DNA from: Gemella sp. | Lineage (GTDB): Bacteria > Bacillota > Bacilli > Staphylococcales > Gemellaceae | Direction: 5' to 3' | NCBI GenBank assembly: GCA_030529855.1 | Contig: JAUMWC010000020.1 | Location: 1-33,293 of the forward strand | DNA: 33,293 nt | Shown here: positions 15,285-22,978 of the stretch, piece by piece | How positions within the stretch are numbered: the stretch's first letter is position 1 | Layout: each line of letters opens with the position of its first letter | Notes under the pieces: generated by a model | Told to the model about the DNA's origin: nothing | The model's input: only the letters and a program-made list of their open reading frames with translations | Database searches by the model: none | Translations under genes and position numbers: made by a program

Positions 15285-15695
15285 TTATAAACTAAAACTT
15301 TCTTTTATCTTTCTATATTCTACAAGTTCAACATAAACTAATACTACTACCACTAATAAATATAATAGAATATATTTTACCACCCCTACATATAATAAGT
15401 AAGCTGGAATAACTGTTAACAAGGATACACATTTTAAAATCATATTCCTTCTATGTTTTTGCAACTTTTCCTTTGAATCGAATAAATATTTTAATTCATC
15501 TAATTTATAAAATATTCCCATTTTTTCAAAATACAAATACATTGCCACTGAAGAATAAATCGCTAAAAGTATTCCTCCGACAATACCAATCATAGCATAT
15601 TTTTCTTTAAGTAGTAAATTCCATTTCATAGCTGTAAGAAATATCATACTACTCACTACTAGTAACGACCTTAAAATAAATGTCTTTTTAGTCAT
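15285..15695 (-). CDS. Small four-helix membrane protein, first gene of the pair
   Basis: This 136-residue protein has membrane segments near residues 8-24, 33-54, 88-104 and 106-124. A charged central loop (KMGIFYKLDELKYLFDSKEK and on to RRN) separates two hydrophobic halves. No family is recognised. It is driven by a clear promoter at 15747-15775 and coupled to the next membrane protein gene. Its position directly behind an RRNPP-like regulator on the same strand is reminiscent of quorum-controlled effector or immunity-type membrane proteins, but nothing in its sequence proves that. Confidence 0.78.
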   Translation of the reverse strand: MTKKTFILRSLLVVSSMIFLTAMKWNLLLKEKYAMIGIVGGILLAIYSSVAMYLYFEKMGIFYKLDELKYLFDSKEKLQKHRRNMILKCVSLLTVIPAYLLYVGVVKYILLYLLVVVVLVYVELVEYRKIKESFSL

Positions 15696-15724
15696 AATAA
15701 ATATTCTCCTTTAACTAATGATAT

Positions 15725-15734
15725 GAAAGGCCTT
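15725..15734. promoter_or_regulatory. Palindrome AAAGGCCTTT in the membrane-protein leader
   Basis: A perfect 10-bp palindrome at about 15725-15734 between the -10 box and the ribosome binding site. It could be an operator or the base of a weak hairpin. Confidence 0.3.
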
Positions 15735-15746
15735 TTCTTTAATTAA

Positions 15747-15775
15747 ATTTTACTACTTCTTAAAGGCATTGTCAA
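15747..15775 (-). promoter_or_regulatory. Promoter of the two membrane-protein genes
   Basis: TTGACA (15770-15775) and TAAAAT (15747-15752) on the minus strand with a 17-bp spacer: a consensus -35, so basal expression could be strong unless repressed. Confidence 0.7.
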
Positions 15776-15827
15776 TAAAAATAATTCATTTTTGATTTTT
15801 TTAAAAATATTTATGTTTTATTATAGT

Positions 15828-16694
15828 TTAATAATTTTCTTTTAGGTGTTGCTCTACTTTAAGGGCTAACTTTTCATTCTTATCTTCTTCATAATAGAAA
15901 ATAGCCTTTTTGTAAAACTTCTTGACTTCTTCAATCTCCTTGAAATCTTCGCTTATATCACCTAATAGACAATATAAATCACCCAAGGCATAGGATACTC
16001 TATGCTTTTTACAAAACTCTATTGTTTCCATAAGTTCTTCTAGTGCTTTTTGATTTTTGTCATTTGAGTATAGGTATAATGAATAGTTATATCTGAAGCG
16101 AATGATTGTATACACTTCTTCTAGTTTTATAGTTTTTATTTTATTAAATACAAGTGACGTTTCTTCATAACATTTCTCATAAGCTTTAGTATCATCTATC
16201 TCTAAAAAGAAATTTAATAAAGTATTAGCAATAACTAGGTATAGTATATCTTTTTCACTCACTTGTTGTAATGTTTTTTCTAATTTTGTTATTGCATTTT
16301 TCTTCTTATTATCTACGTAAAAATCTACCATAGCACCTATCCAAGATAGATATACTTGGTCAGATATCGTTAATTTACTTACTTTAGATACTTCTAACTC
16401 ATATAGATATTTTAAATTTTCATAATCATTCTCATCTAATAATTTTCGTGTTAATTCCCTAAAATTATCAAGCGATTCTGATTTTTCTTCTACATTTTTG
16501 TCAAAAAAGTATTCTACACTCACATTTAACTTTTTAGCTAATTGATATAACAACTCTGCTCCAGGAGAATAGTTCCCCCTTTCAATTCTACTAATCCTAG
16601 CTTGTTTGCAAATTCCTTCTGCAACTTCTGCTTGTGACATATTTAATTCTAATCTTCTATTTTTAAATCTTGTTGCTAATAATCCACTAGTCAT
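15828..16694 (-). CDS. XRE-TPR transcriptional regulator (RRNPP/Rgg-PlcR type), paralog 1
   Basis: This 288-residue protein has an N-terminal XRE domain (residues 6-62, LATRFKNRRLELNMSQAEVAEGICKQARISRIERGNYSPGAELL). A fully helical C-terminal region with TPR-like repeats follows (about 75-288). RRNPP regulators use this region to bind small secreted peptides. The closest relative in the window is the gene at 17986-18861, with the same opening and GNYSPGAELL. Start ATG 16694 follows AAGGTGG; a GTG at 16703 overlaps that site. No pheromone-like small ORF is seen beside it. It lies 133 bp upstream of two membrane-protein genes on the same strand. Confidence 0.85.
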   Translation of the reverse strand: MTSGLLATRFKNRRLELNMSQAEVAEGICKQARISRIERGNYSPGAELLYQLAKKLNVSVEYFFDKNVEEKSESLDNFRELTRKLLDENDYENLKYLYELEVSKVSKLTISDQVYLSWIGAMVDFYVDNKKKNAITKLEKTLQQVSEKDILYLVIANTLLNFFLEIDDTKAYEKCYEETSLVFNKIKTIKLEEVYTIIRFRYNYSLYLYSNDKNQKALEELMETIEFCKKHRVSYALGDLYCLLGDISEDFKEIEEVKKFYKKAIFYYEEDKNEKLALKVEQHLKENY

Positions 16695-16769
16695 AATAAC
16701 CACCTTAAATTATTCTTTTATGTATCTTTATAAAATATATTAACATATTTTTCGTTTATCATAAAGAAA

Positions 16770-16793
16770 AAGCACGGAAAATTTTCCGTGCTT
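16770..16793 (-). terminator. Terminator identical to the palindrome at 14818-14841
   Basis: Arms AAGCACGGAAAA and its complement, overlapping the stop codon of the 71-residue gene; on the minus strand it continues into TTTTTC. The shared identity with the other copy extends from the AAAAT before the stop codon through the hairpin (30 nt). Confidence 0.82.
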
Positions 16794-17007
16794 AATTTTG
16801 TTTTTCTTCTACTGAAGTAACTTCCACTCTATTCTCTTCTAAAACGTTAAGTAATGGGGTTATAGTTCTTCCTTCTTTTACTTCTACTCTTAGTGGTGAC
16901 CAACTTATTACATTAGAATTTCTTTCTATAAACATTCTAAGTGCTGGGTCAATTTCTGTATTTGTATTTATTATAAACTCTCTTCTATTACTTCCTTTTT
17001 TTGCCAT
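16792..17007 (-). CDS. Small hypothetical protein (71 residues)
   Basis: No family recognised. The N-terminus is basic (MAKKGSNRREF), followed by an apparently folded stretch (TEIDPALRMFIERNSNVISWSPLRVEVKEGRTITPLLNVLEE) and an acidic tail. No signal peptide or membrane segment. I choose ATG 17007, with GAAAGG ten bases upstream; TTG 17025 would add six residues but lacks a good site. It ends inside a terminator, so it is a separate unit from the regulator behind it. Confidence 0.6.
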   Translation of the reverse strand: MAKKGSNRREFIINTNTEIDPALRMFIERNSNVISWSPLRVEVKEGRTITPLLNVLEENRVEVTSVEEKQN

Positions 17008-17115
17008 TTCAAAATAACCTTTCAAGTATTTTATCTCATTATAGCATTATAACAATAAATTATCACTTGAAATTTTATTTACCATAAAAAAACTTAAAAC
17101 AAAGTTATTTTCCTA

Positions 17116-17484
17116 CTAATTACCAATTATCTTTTCACTATCCTTAAATTCTTGTGTTAGAGCATGATAATTTGTATATTCTATACACTTCTTTCGGGTT
17201 TCGGGATAATAATATTTAATTAGCGTAACGTCATGAATAGGTGCATAAACGAATCCTCTTTTTTCTTTATAAAGGAGAGCATTTAAAAATTTTATTCTTA
17301 CATAATGCGCACATATCATAAGAATTTCACATAAATATGGAGAATCTTTACTAATCAAGATAGTGTTGTTTTTAGTTACGACTATATTATTAGGGATGTT
17401 GTTATGTTTTAAGTCTTCTACAAAAGCATCATAGTATGTATTAAAAATAAATGTATCTTTTGTTTTAAATATAGTTATTGTCAT
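17116..17484 (-). CDS. Hypothetical protein (122 residues)
   Basis: No family recognised. It is rich in beta-branched and aromatic residues (MTITIFKTKDTFIFNTYYDAF, later LCEILMICAHYVRIKFLNALLY and YAPIHDVTLIKYYYPETRKK), with no obvious membrane span, and is probably cytoplasmic. ATG 17484 follows GAAAGGAATTAG; the upstream GTG (17508) starts inside a TATAAT-like sequence and is less likely. The next gene is 108 bp downstream on the same strand. Its flank at 17509-17985 is decayed DNA. Confidence 0.6.
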   Translation of the reverse strand: MTITIFKTKDTFIFNTYYDAFVEDLKHNNIPNNIVVTKNNTILISKDSPYLCEILMICAHYVRIKFLNALLYKEKRGFVYAPIHDVTLIKYYYPETRKKCIEYTNYHALTQEFKDSEKIIGN

Positions 17485-17508
17485 TCTAATTCCTTTCTTA
17501 TTATACAC

Positions 17509-17985
17509 TAATTACTGCTATTTTAGATACCATCTTAAACACTTCTTTCTTCCAGAACTCTTACACCTATTCCTCTTTATCAAATTATAATGGTTTCTTT
17601 TATATTTCATTATTTTGTTTTTCTTCAATTACTTCTCAGAAAATTTTATATAACCATACACTTAGAAAACAATAAGATTCTTTGTTATTTACTGTCAAAT
17701 CATAAAATAATATTATACTTTCACCCAACTACTATAAATTAACTGAATACTGGAATTTATCTATATTCTGGTACTGACCATAATATTAAGACATCTAGTA
17801 CTTCTTCCAATGTTATAAAATTCTTCCTTATCCTTCTCTAAATTAAATTTTCTAAACTTTAACATTTTTCCTTTTTAAAAATTTTCTGTATATTTACTAA
17901 ATACTATACATCAAAATTATATTTTTGTAAATATTTTAATTTTATATTTATATAAAGATATATTTAATTAAATAAAAAAGAGAAC
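17509..17985 (-). pseudogene. 477-bp gap with a decayed gene on the minus strand
   Basis: No intact long ORF. An ATG at 17865 behind AAAAAGGAAAA opens a 34-codon frame to 17761 (MLKFRKFNLEKDKEEFYNIG...). Shifting one base after EEFYN gives FITLEEVLDVLILWSVPEYR-stop. Further down the same strand, LGESIILFYDLTVNNKESYC and FLSVWLYKIF appear after stops. Coding-like pieces in shifting frames fit a degenerate gene of unknown family. The short ORF could instead be a real peptide gene behind the regulator, but it has no secretion signal. Confidence 0.4.
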
Positions 17986-17999
17986 TTAATTTCTCTTTT
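17976..17999 (-). terminator. Terminator of XRE-TPR paralog 2
   Basis: AAAAGAGAA / TTCTCTTTT hairpin (loop CTTAAT) overlapping the stop codon, with TTTTTTATTT after it on the minus strand. Confidence 0.7.
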
Positions 18000-18861
18000 C
18001 ATAATTATCCTTTAGATATTTTTCTAAAACTAATATCATATTTTTATTGTCATCAAGTTTGTAAAGTGTATGTGCCGCTTCATAATACTCTTTGACTTTC
18101 TCTTCACTTAGAAAATCTTGACTCACAGTTCCTAATAAAAAATATAAATCTCCTAATAAATATCTAGAATTATATTTTTTACTCAATTCCAATATATCAG
18201 TTATCTCTACGATAGTTTCTTCAACTTGCTTATTTTCCCATAGATGATGACAGTAATTGTATTTGAATTTTATCAGTGCTTCTACATCTTCCACACTTAA
18301 AATTTTTATTTTAGATAACCTACTAGAAATCTCTTCGTATAATTTCTCATATTCTTCTTTCATATTTGATTCAGAATACATATTTAACAAATCAAAGTTT
18401 ACTTTAAGATATAGTTTATCTTCTTCACTAATTTCTTGCGATAAACCTTCTAATTTTGCGATGGCTTTTGCACTATCTTTTTCTATATTATATATTATAA
18501 CCGCTTCTACCAATTCTAAATAATGTTGTTCTCTAATTGTTAATTTCTGCTTTTTACTTATTTCTAGGTCGTAGACATATTTTAATTTTTCATAATCTCT
18601 TTGAGATAAAAAGCTTTGAGCAATTTCTTTAAATTTTTCTAAACTTTCTATTTCTTCCTCCACCGACTCATCAAAAAAATAATCCATTGGAACTCTTAAT
18701 TTTTTAGCTAATTGGTTAAGTAATTCTGCACCAGGAGAATAGTTCCCTTTTTCTATAAGACTTAGCTGCCCTTGTTTACATATCCCTTCTGCAACTTCTA
18801 CCTGAGATAATTTTAACTCTAATCTTCTATTCTTAAATCTTGTAGCAAGTAATGTACTCAT
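17986..18861 (-). CDS. XRE-TPR transcriptional regulator (RRNPP/Rgg-PlcR type), paralog 2
   Basis: This 291-residue paralog of the gene at 15828-16694 shares LATRFKNRRLELKLSQVEVAEGICKQ, GNYSPGAELLNQLAKKL and the overall length. An XRE domain occupies residues 5-62 and a helical TPR-like region about 75-285. The recognition helix differs (GQLSLIEKG against ARISRIERG), so operators may differ. The ATG follows AGGAGAAAGT. Its leader holds a perfect inverted repeat with 13-bp arms (18883-18913) between a TATAAT and the ribosome binding site, suggesting autoregulation. It has no adjacent pheromone gene that I can identify. Confidence 0.85.
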   Translation of the reverse strand: MSTLLATRFKNRRLELKLSQVEVAEGICKQGQLSLIEKGNYSPGAELLNQLAKKLRVPMDYFFDESVEEEIESLEKFKEIAQSFLSQRDYEKLKYVYDLEISKKQKLTIREQHYLELVEAVIIYNIEKDSAKAIAKLEGLSQEISEEDKLYLKVNFDLLNMYSESNMKEEYEKLYEEISSRLSKIKILSVEDVEALIKFKYNYCHHLWENKQVEETIVEITDILELSKKYNSRYLLGDLYFLLGTVSQDFLSEEKVKEYYEAAHTLYKLDDNKNMILVLEKYLKDNYEKRN

Positions 18862-18882
18862 ACTTTCTCCTAAATATTTTTA

Positions 18883-18913
18883 TATAAATAATAAACTAAA
18901 TTTATTATTTATA
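18883..18913. promoter_or_regulatory. 31-bp perfect inverted repeat before XRE-TPR paralog 2
   Basis: Arms TATAAATAATAAA and its complement around CTAAA, between a minus-strand TATAAT (just upstream) and the ribosome binding site. Probable operator of the adjacent regulator, or an RNA hairpin; A/T-only arms make chance occurrence somewhat more likely. Confidence 0.45.
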
Positions 18914-18923
18914 ATTATATCAT

Positions 18924-18957
18924 ATAAAAAAGAAGTAGCCTTTTATTTCTACTTCTT
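18924..18957 (-). terminator. Terminator of the triple-repeat protein gene
   Basis: AAGAAGTAG / CTACTTCTT stem with a 10-base loop, followed by TTTTTTATATG on the minus strand. Confidence 0.78.
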
Positions 18958-18968
18958 ACGCACAAAAT

Positions 18969-20201
18969 TTATTTCTTTCTTAATAGATTTTTCAACCAAT
19001 TAATAAATTTATTTTTATCTATATATAAATCACCCAATAAAGATTTCAATAATAAATTCTTTACATTCTGTTTATTTTGTTCATGAGCAAGTGCATATAA
19101 GACCTCAAAATATGTTCCTCCCATATGGTCTGATATATCAAGAAAATCAAATCCTAATCTTATCAATGCCCATTTTTGTTGCAAATTAGAATTTAATTCT
19201 GTTTGTAATTTATTTTTTAAATTAAATTCTCGTAAATCATTCCTTAATAGTTCATCTCCTATTTTAGAATAAGAGTAAATATATTCATTGTCACCTTCTA
19301 TATTCTCTAATCCTAATTTCAATAAAATATTTGGAAGAGTTTCTTTCAATCTCTTTCCTTCTTTTTCTGCAATACTCACTTTATTTTTAGGAGTTTTATC
19401 ATTTGAGTTAAACTTATTTAACTTTGTAGTTAATGATAATTTATATAATTTTTTCCAAATTTCTGAATGTTCTTTAACTATTTGTTCTAAACTAACATCG
19501 CTATACTTATCCGAAAATTTTTCTATTACAACATTTCCTTCTTTTGGAGCAATATAATATTTTGGATTAGAATTGACTACCCTTGCATCTTCTAATCCTA
19601 TTCTTTTCAAAGTTATAAAATCTGGAATTAGAATTTTCATTTCTCGTGATTCGTAAACATTATATTCACCTATTATGGTTTCAAATTTTTTTAAATCTTC
19701 CCATTTTTTACTGTGAATTTGTATTAACTCTTCAATATCTAAATTATTATATACCTCTTTAAAACTTCTAATTTCAAAAATATTTTGCTTATTTAATCCT
19801 AAATAGTGATCAGGTTTTTCATCTACTTCAATCCTCACATTCTGTTTTTCAAAGAAATCGTCACATATCTTCTTCGGAATAAAATATATTTCTTCACTTA
19901 ATTCATAAATTATAAACTCGTCTTTAGAAAGTGTTTCTAGATGTAAATTTTTCCAATATCCCGAATATTTTTCTATCATTTCTTCAATTAACAAATTAGA
20001 TTGTACTCTAACCTTTTGATATACTCCATCATCTTTTAAATATACAAAAAAATCAAAGTTTTTCCCCTCTATTTCTTCTTCACTAACTTTTTTAATAGGT
20101 TTAACTTTCCATTTTTCTAAATTTATCTCTCTAGGAGTTAAAACATATTTAGTTTTAACCTTATAAACCGTAAAATCTTCTTTCTTTAATCCTATTATCA
20201 T
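18969..20201 (-). CDS. Hypothetical protein with three internal repeats (410 residues)
   Basis: Three copies of an approximately 80-residue unit lie at about residues 7-88, 93-174 and 178-254. Each opens with a (D/E)(F/Y)xVYE-like strand. Each has a mid motif such as YVLTPREI, YFIPKKI or ILIPDFI, and each closes with an amphipathic helix: LIEEMIEKYSGYWKNL, IEELIQIHSKKWEDLKK or LEQIVKEHSEIWKKLYK. A basic linker (255-285) leads to a helical C-terminal domain (286-410; LGFDFLDISDHMGGTYFEVLYALA). There is no signal peptide or membrane span. I know no family for it. It is a single-gene unit, with AAGGGAAGAAG before the ATG. Confidence 0.8.
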   Translation of the reverse strand: MIIGLKKEDFTVYKVKTKYVLTPREINLEKWKVKPIKKVSEEEIEGKNFDFFVYLKDDGVYQKVRVQSNLLIEEMIEKYSGYWKNLHLETLSKDEFIIYELSEEIYFIPKKICDDFFEKQNVRIEVDEKPDHYLGLNKQNIFEIRSFKEVYNNLDIEELIQIHSKKWEDLKKFETIIGEYNVYESREMKILIPDFITLKRIGLEDARVVNSNPKYYIAPKEGNVVIEKFSDKYSDVSLEQIVKEHSEIWKKLYKLSLTTKLNKFNSNDKTPKNKVSIAEKEGKRLKETLPNILLKLGLENIEGDNEYIYSYSKIGDELLRNDLREFNLKNKLQTELNSNLQQKWALIRLGFDFLDISDHMGGTYFEVLYALAHEQNKQNVKNLLLKSLLGDLYIDKNKFINWLKNLLRKK

Positions 20202-20221
20202 TACTTCTTCCCTTAATAAAA

Positions 20222-20247
20222 AAATCTAAACTTTGCAGTTTAGATTT
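20222..20247 (-). terminator. Terminator of the yqhY-nusB-xseAB-ispA operon
   Basis: Perfect 11-bp arms AAATCTAAACT / AGTTTAGATTT, loop TTGC, then T-run on the minus strand. Confidence 0.88.
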
Positions 20248-20256
20248 CCTTCACTT

Positions 20257-21120
20257 CTATTTCTCTCTCTTCAATAATAAGTCTGCAAAATCAACTAGTA
20301 AATAGTTATCCAAACCTTTTGCTTCTTCTATAGCTTTTTCTGTATGTTCTTTTAATAAGTCTTCACACTTTTCTATTCCATAAAATGATAAATAAGTAAT
20401 CATACCTTCATCACTTGGTTTCTTACCAATCTTTTCAAAGTCTCCGTAATAGTCTAGAATGTCATCCTTGATTTGGTAAGCTATACCTAGTTCTGAACCA
20501 AAGTTTTCCAGTCTTTCTAATTCTACTTCTTTACCTGCTACATTCCCTGCGAATAGTAATGGTAGAATTATTAACTTACCAGTTTTTAGGGCATGCATAT
20601 TATGTAAATATTCTGCTGATACATCATAGTTTCCTTGTTTAACATCAAAGATTTGACCTGCTATCATTCCTTTAGCCCCTGAGTAATCAGCTAATAGTTT
20701 TACTAGTTTTATCTTAATATCAGCAGTCGCAAATTTATTGTCTGCGATTAATTCGTAAGCTAATGCCTGCATAGCATCTCCTGCAAGAATTGCAATATCT
20801 TCACCATAGACCTTATGATTAGTTAATTTACCCCATCTATAGTCATCGTTATCCATAGCAGGAAGGTCATCATGAAGTAATGAGTATGTATGAATTAATT
20901 CTATTGCCAAGGCAATATCTAGATAGTTTTTAAAGTCTAATTCATAATGGTCAAGCATGGCTAGGAATATAAGTGGTCTTAACTTCTTCCCATCATTTAC
21001 CAAAGAATAAATAATAGATTCTTTTAATTCTTTTGGTATGTCTAGTGCCTCTACTTTGTCATTAGCAAACTTGTTTAAAATATCTTTGTTGTTTGATAAA
21101 AATTCTGCTATTTTAGTCAT
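20257..21120 (-). CDS. ispA: Farnesyl diphosphate synthase (geranyltranstransferase)
   Basis: This 287-residue prenyltransferase condenses IPP with DMAPP/GPP to make farnesyl diphosphate for the undecaprenyl and quinone/heme-side pathways. It has GKKLRP (44-49), the first Asp-rich motif DDLPAMD (84-90) with a second DD at 92-93, and the second motif KDDILD (218-223). The pair YS at 79-80, ahead of LLHDD, favours a short product. It overlaps xseB by 8 bases and is the last gene of the operon, before a strong terminator. Confidence 0.95.
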   Translation of the reverse strand: MTKIAEFLSNNKDILNKFANDKVEALDIPKELKESIIYSLVNDGKKLRPLIFLAMLDHYELDFKNYLDIALAIELIHTYSLLHDDLPAMDNDDYRWGKLTNHKVYGEDIAILAGDAMQALAYELIADNKFATADIKIKLVKLLADYSGAKGMIAGQIFDVKQGNYDVSAEYLHNMHALKTGKLIILPLLFAGNVAGKEVELERLENFGSELGIAYQIKDDILDYYGDFEKIGKKPSDEGMITYLSFYGIEKCEDLLKEHTEKAIEEAKGLDNYLLVDFADLLLKREK

Positions 21121-21313
21121 AGTCTACTTCCTTAGTCAGTCCTGCTACTTGTTCCTTCGCTGATTCTAATATCTTATTACAATCTTTAATTAGACTAATT
21201 CCTTTTTTGTATTCTTCTAATGCCTCATCTAGACTTAATTCATTATTTTCTAATTTTGCTACTACTTCTTCTAGTGCATGCAACTGACTTTCAAATGTTT
21301 TTTTTCTAGCCAT
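21113..21313 (-). CDS. xseB: Exodeoxyribonuclease VII small subunit
   Basis: This 66-residue helical protein has the XseB pattern (FESQLHALEEVVAKLENNELSLDEALEEYKKGISLIKDCNKIL). Several XseB chains bind each XseA to form the single-strand nuclease. I start at ATG 21313, eight bases inside the xseA end, because GAGGAG lies seven bases upstream; an in-frame start at 21331 would lack a site. It overlaps both neighbours by 8 bases, showing tight operon packing. Confidence 0.93.
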   Translation of the reverse strand: MARKKTFESQLHALEEVVAKLENNELSLDEALEEYKKGISLIKDCNKILESAKEQVAGLTKEVDYD

Positions 21314-22577
21314 TTGTATTCTCCTCTTCAATATTTACAACCTTGGCTGTAATTTTTCCATCTTTTAAATCAATAGAGATATTTTTATCTACTTCTACAT
21401 TCTTAACAGAAGTCAACCTCTTATTGTCTTCATCTCTAACTAAGGCATATCCTTTTTTAAGAATGTTTAATGGTGAATTATGTTCTAATTTCTCTATAGT
21501 ACTTTGTAATTTCTGACTTTCTTTTTCAATAATATCCAGCTTTAAGAAAGTTTCTTTTAACCTAGTATAGTCAGATATTTTCTTATCTAGTTTATTTTTT
21601 AATAACAAGTCCATCCTTGCTTTAATATTTACTACATCTTTTTCTTTTTGAGAATAGATATTGGTAAAGTTTTTTATCTGATAAGAATTTGCTAGTTGAG
21701 CTACATGTTTTTTATGTAAATCTATTTTTTGATTTACTAATCCTTCTATCTTTATCTGTGTCGCTTTAAAGTGATTCAATAAATCAGCAAGTGTTACTGA
21801 TGTAGCCATTTCAGCTGCTGCTGTTGGTGTTGAGGCATACTTATCTGACACATAATCTGCTAATGCCGTATCTGTTTCGTGCCCAATCCCTGTTATTATA
21901 GGTGTCTTAGCCTTGAATATAGCTCTTACTACTTCTTCTGAGTTAAATGCCCATAGGTCTTCTATAGAACCTCCACCTCTAGCCAATATAATTACATCAT
22001 TATTATCTTGGTCTGCTAATCCAATTTTTTGAACCAAGTCATCTATAGCTCCTGGCCCTTGAACTAATGATGAATATACATTTAGTTTTGCTATTGGATA
22101 TCTTCTATTTATAGTTCTTGTTATGTCCTGAATAGCAGCTCCTGTCTTTGCTGTTACTACTGCTATAGACTCTGGAAATCTTGGTATTGTCTTTTTGTGA
22201 GCTGGATCAAATAAACCTTCATTATTCAGTTTTTCTTTTAATTCGACTAACCTTCTATATAGATCCCCTATACTGTCTTTTTCTATCTGAGATACTATTA
22301 ATCTAGCCTCTCCGTATGGGAAGTAGAAGTTTAACTCTGCTGTTACTAGAACAGAATCCCCATCTCTAATATCTAAGTTTCCTGCTCTAAATTTTAAGGC
22401 ATTAATCTTTGTATTAGAGTCCTTAATAGAAAAATAAAGTGTCCCATTTGTATGTAACTTACAATTAGACACTTCACCTTTGATATAAATTGTCTTTAGA
22501 TAGGGGTCGTTAACATACTTTCTTTCTATATATTTATTTAAAGCTGTGACTGTTAAGTACTTACTATCTTTTGACAT
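21306..22577 (-). CDS. xseA: Exodeoxyribonuclease VII large subunit
   Basis: This 423-residue protein has an N-terminal OB domain (about 5-100, YLTVTALNKYIERKYVNDPYLKTIYIKGEVSN). The catalytic domain has AVVTAKTGAAIQDI, ARGGGSIEDLWAFNSEEVVRAI and GIGHETDTALADYVSD. A long coiled-coil region binds XseB. It degrades single-stranded DNA in repair. Its ATG follows the nusB stop without a gap (TAGATG). Full length for Firmicutes. Confidence 0.96.
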   Translation of the reverse strand: MSKDSKYLTVTALNKYIERKYVNDPYLKTIYIKGEVSNCKLHTNGTLYFSIKDSNTKINALKFRAGNLDIRDGDSVLVTAELNFYFPYGEARLIVSQIEKDSIGDLYRRLVELKEKLNNEGLFDPAHKKTIPRFPESIAVVTAKTGAAIQDITRTINRRYPIAKLNVYSSLVQGPGAIDDLVQKIGLADQDNNDVIILARGGGSIEDLWAFNSEEVVRAIFKAKTPIITGIGHETDTALADYVSDKYASTPTAAAEMATSVTLADLLNHFKATQIKIEGLVNQKIDLHKKHVAQLANSYQIKNFTNIYSQKEKDVVNIKARMDLLLKNKLDKKISDYTRLKETFLKLDIIEKESQKLQSTIEKLEHNSPLNILKKGYALVRDEDNKRLTSVKNVEVDKNISIDLKDGKITAKVVNIEEENTNG

Positions 22578-22970
22578 CTATTTTTCTTCTTTCTCAACTA
22601 CACCTTTTAATACACCATTAACAAACTTGTAGCTATCATCTTTTTCACTATATTTCTTAGATAATTCTACTGCTTCGTTAATCGAAACTTTGAATGGTAT
22701 ATCACTATATACGATTTCATAAATAGCAATTCTTAAAATTTGTCTATCCATTTTAGAAAGTCTATCGATTGTCCAACCTTTTAAGTTATCAGTGATAACC
22801 TTATCGATACTTTCTTTCTTCTCGTAAATTTCTGTTACTGTATTTTTTACATATTCATCATATGATTCTTCTTCATCTAAATCAAAAATGCTTTCTAGCG
22901 TAATTTCACTGCTTTCTAATTGGAATAACAGTTTAAATACACTTTCTCTTAGTTCATGTCTTTTTGCCAT
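22578..22970 (-). CDS. nusB: Transcription antitermination factor NusB
   Basis: This 130-residue helical protein has the NusB pattern: RHELRESVFKLLFQLE at the start, GWTIDRLSKMDRQILRIAIYEI in the middle, and VSINEAVELSKKYSEKDDSYKFVNGVLKGV at the end. With NusE (S10) it binds boxA RNA of rRNA operons and supports antitermination. It sits between yqhY and xseA, its usual position in Firmicutes. AGGAGT precedes the ATG. Confidence 0.95.
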   Translation of the reverse strand: MAKRHELRESVFKLLFQLESSEITLESIFDLDEEESYDEYVKNTVTEIYEKKESIDKVITDNLKGWTIDRLSKMDRQILRIAIYEIVYSDIPFKVSINEAVELSKKYSEKDDSYKFVNGVLKGVVEKEEK

Positions 22971-22978
22971 ACTAACTC

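Noticed and set aside
17761-17865. 34-codon ORF as the signalling peptide of regulator paralog 2
   Set aside because: It has a fair ribosome binding site and the PlcR-PapR-like position, but no secretion signal; the frame-shifted continuation fits a decayed gene better.
18883-18913. Same operator as the pot sites (both contain TAAACT)
   Set aside because: Arm sequence and spacing differ (TATAAATAATAAA with a 5-bp centre against AGTTTA-N7-TAAACT), so a shared regulator is not supported.
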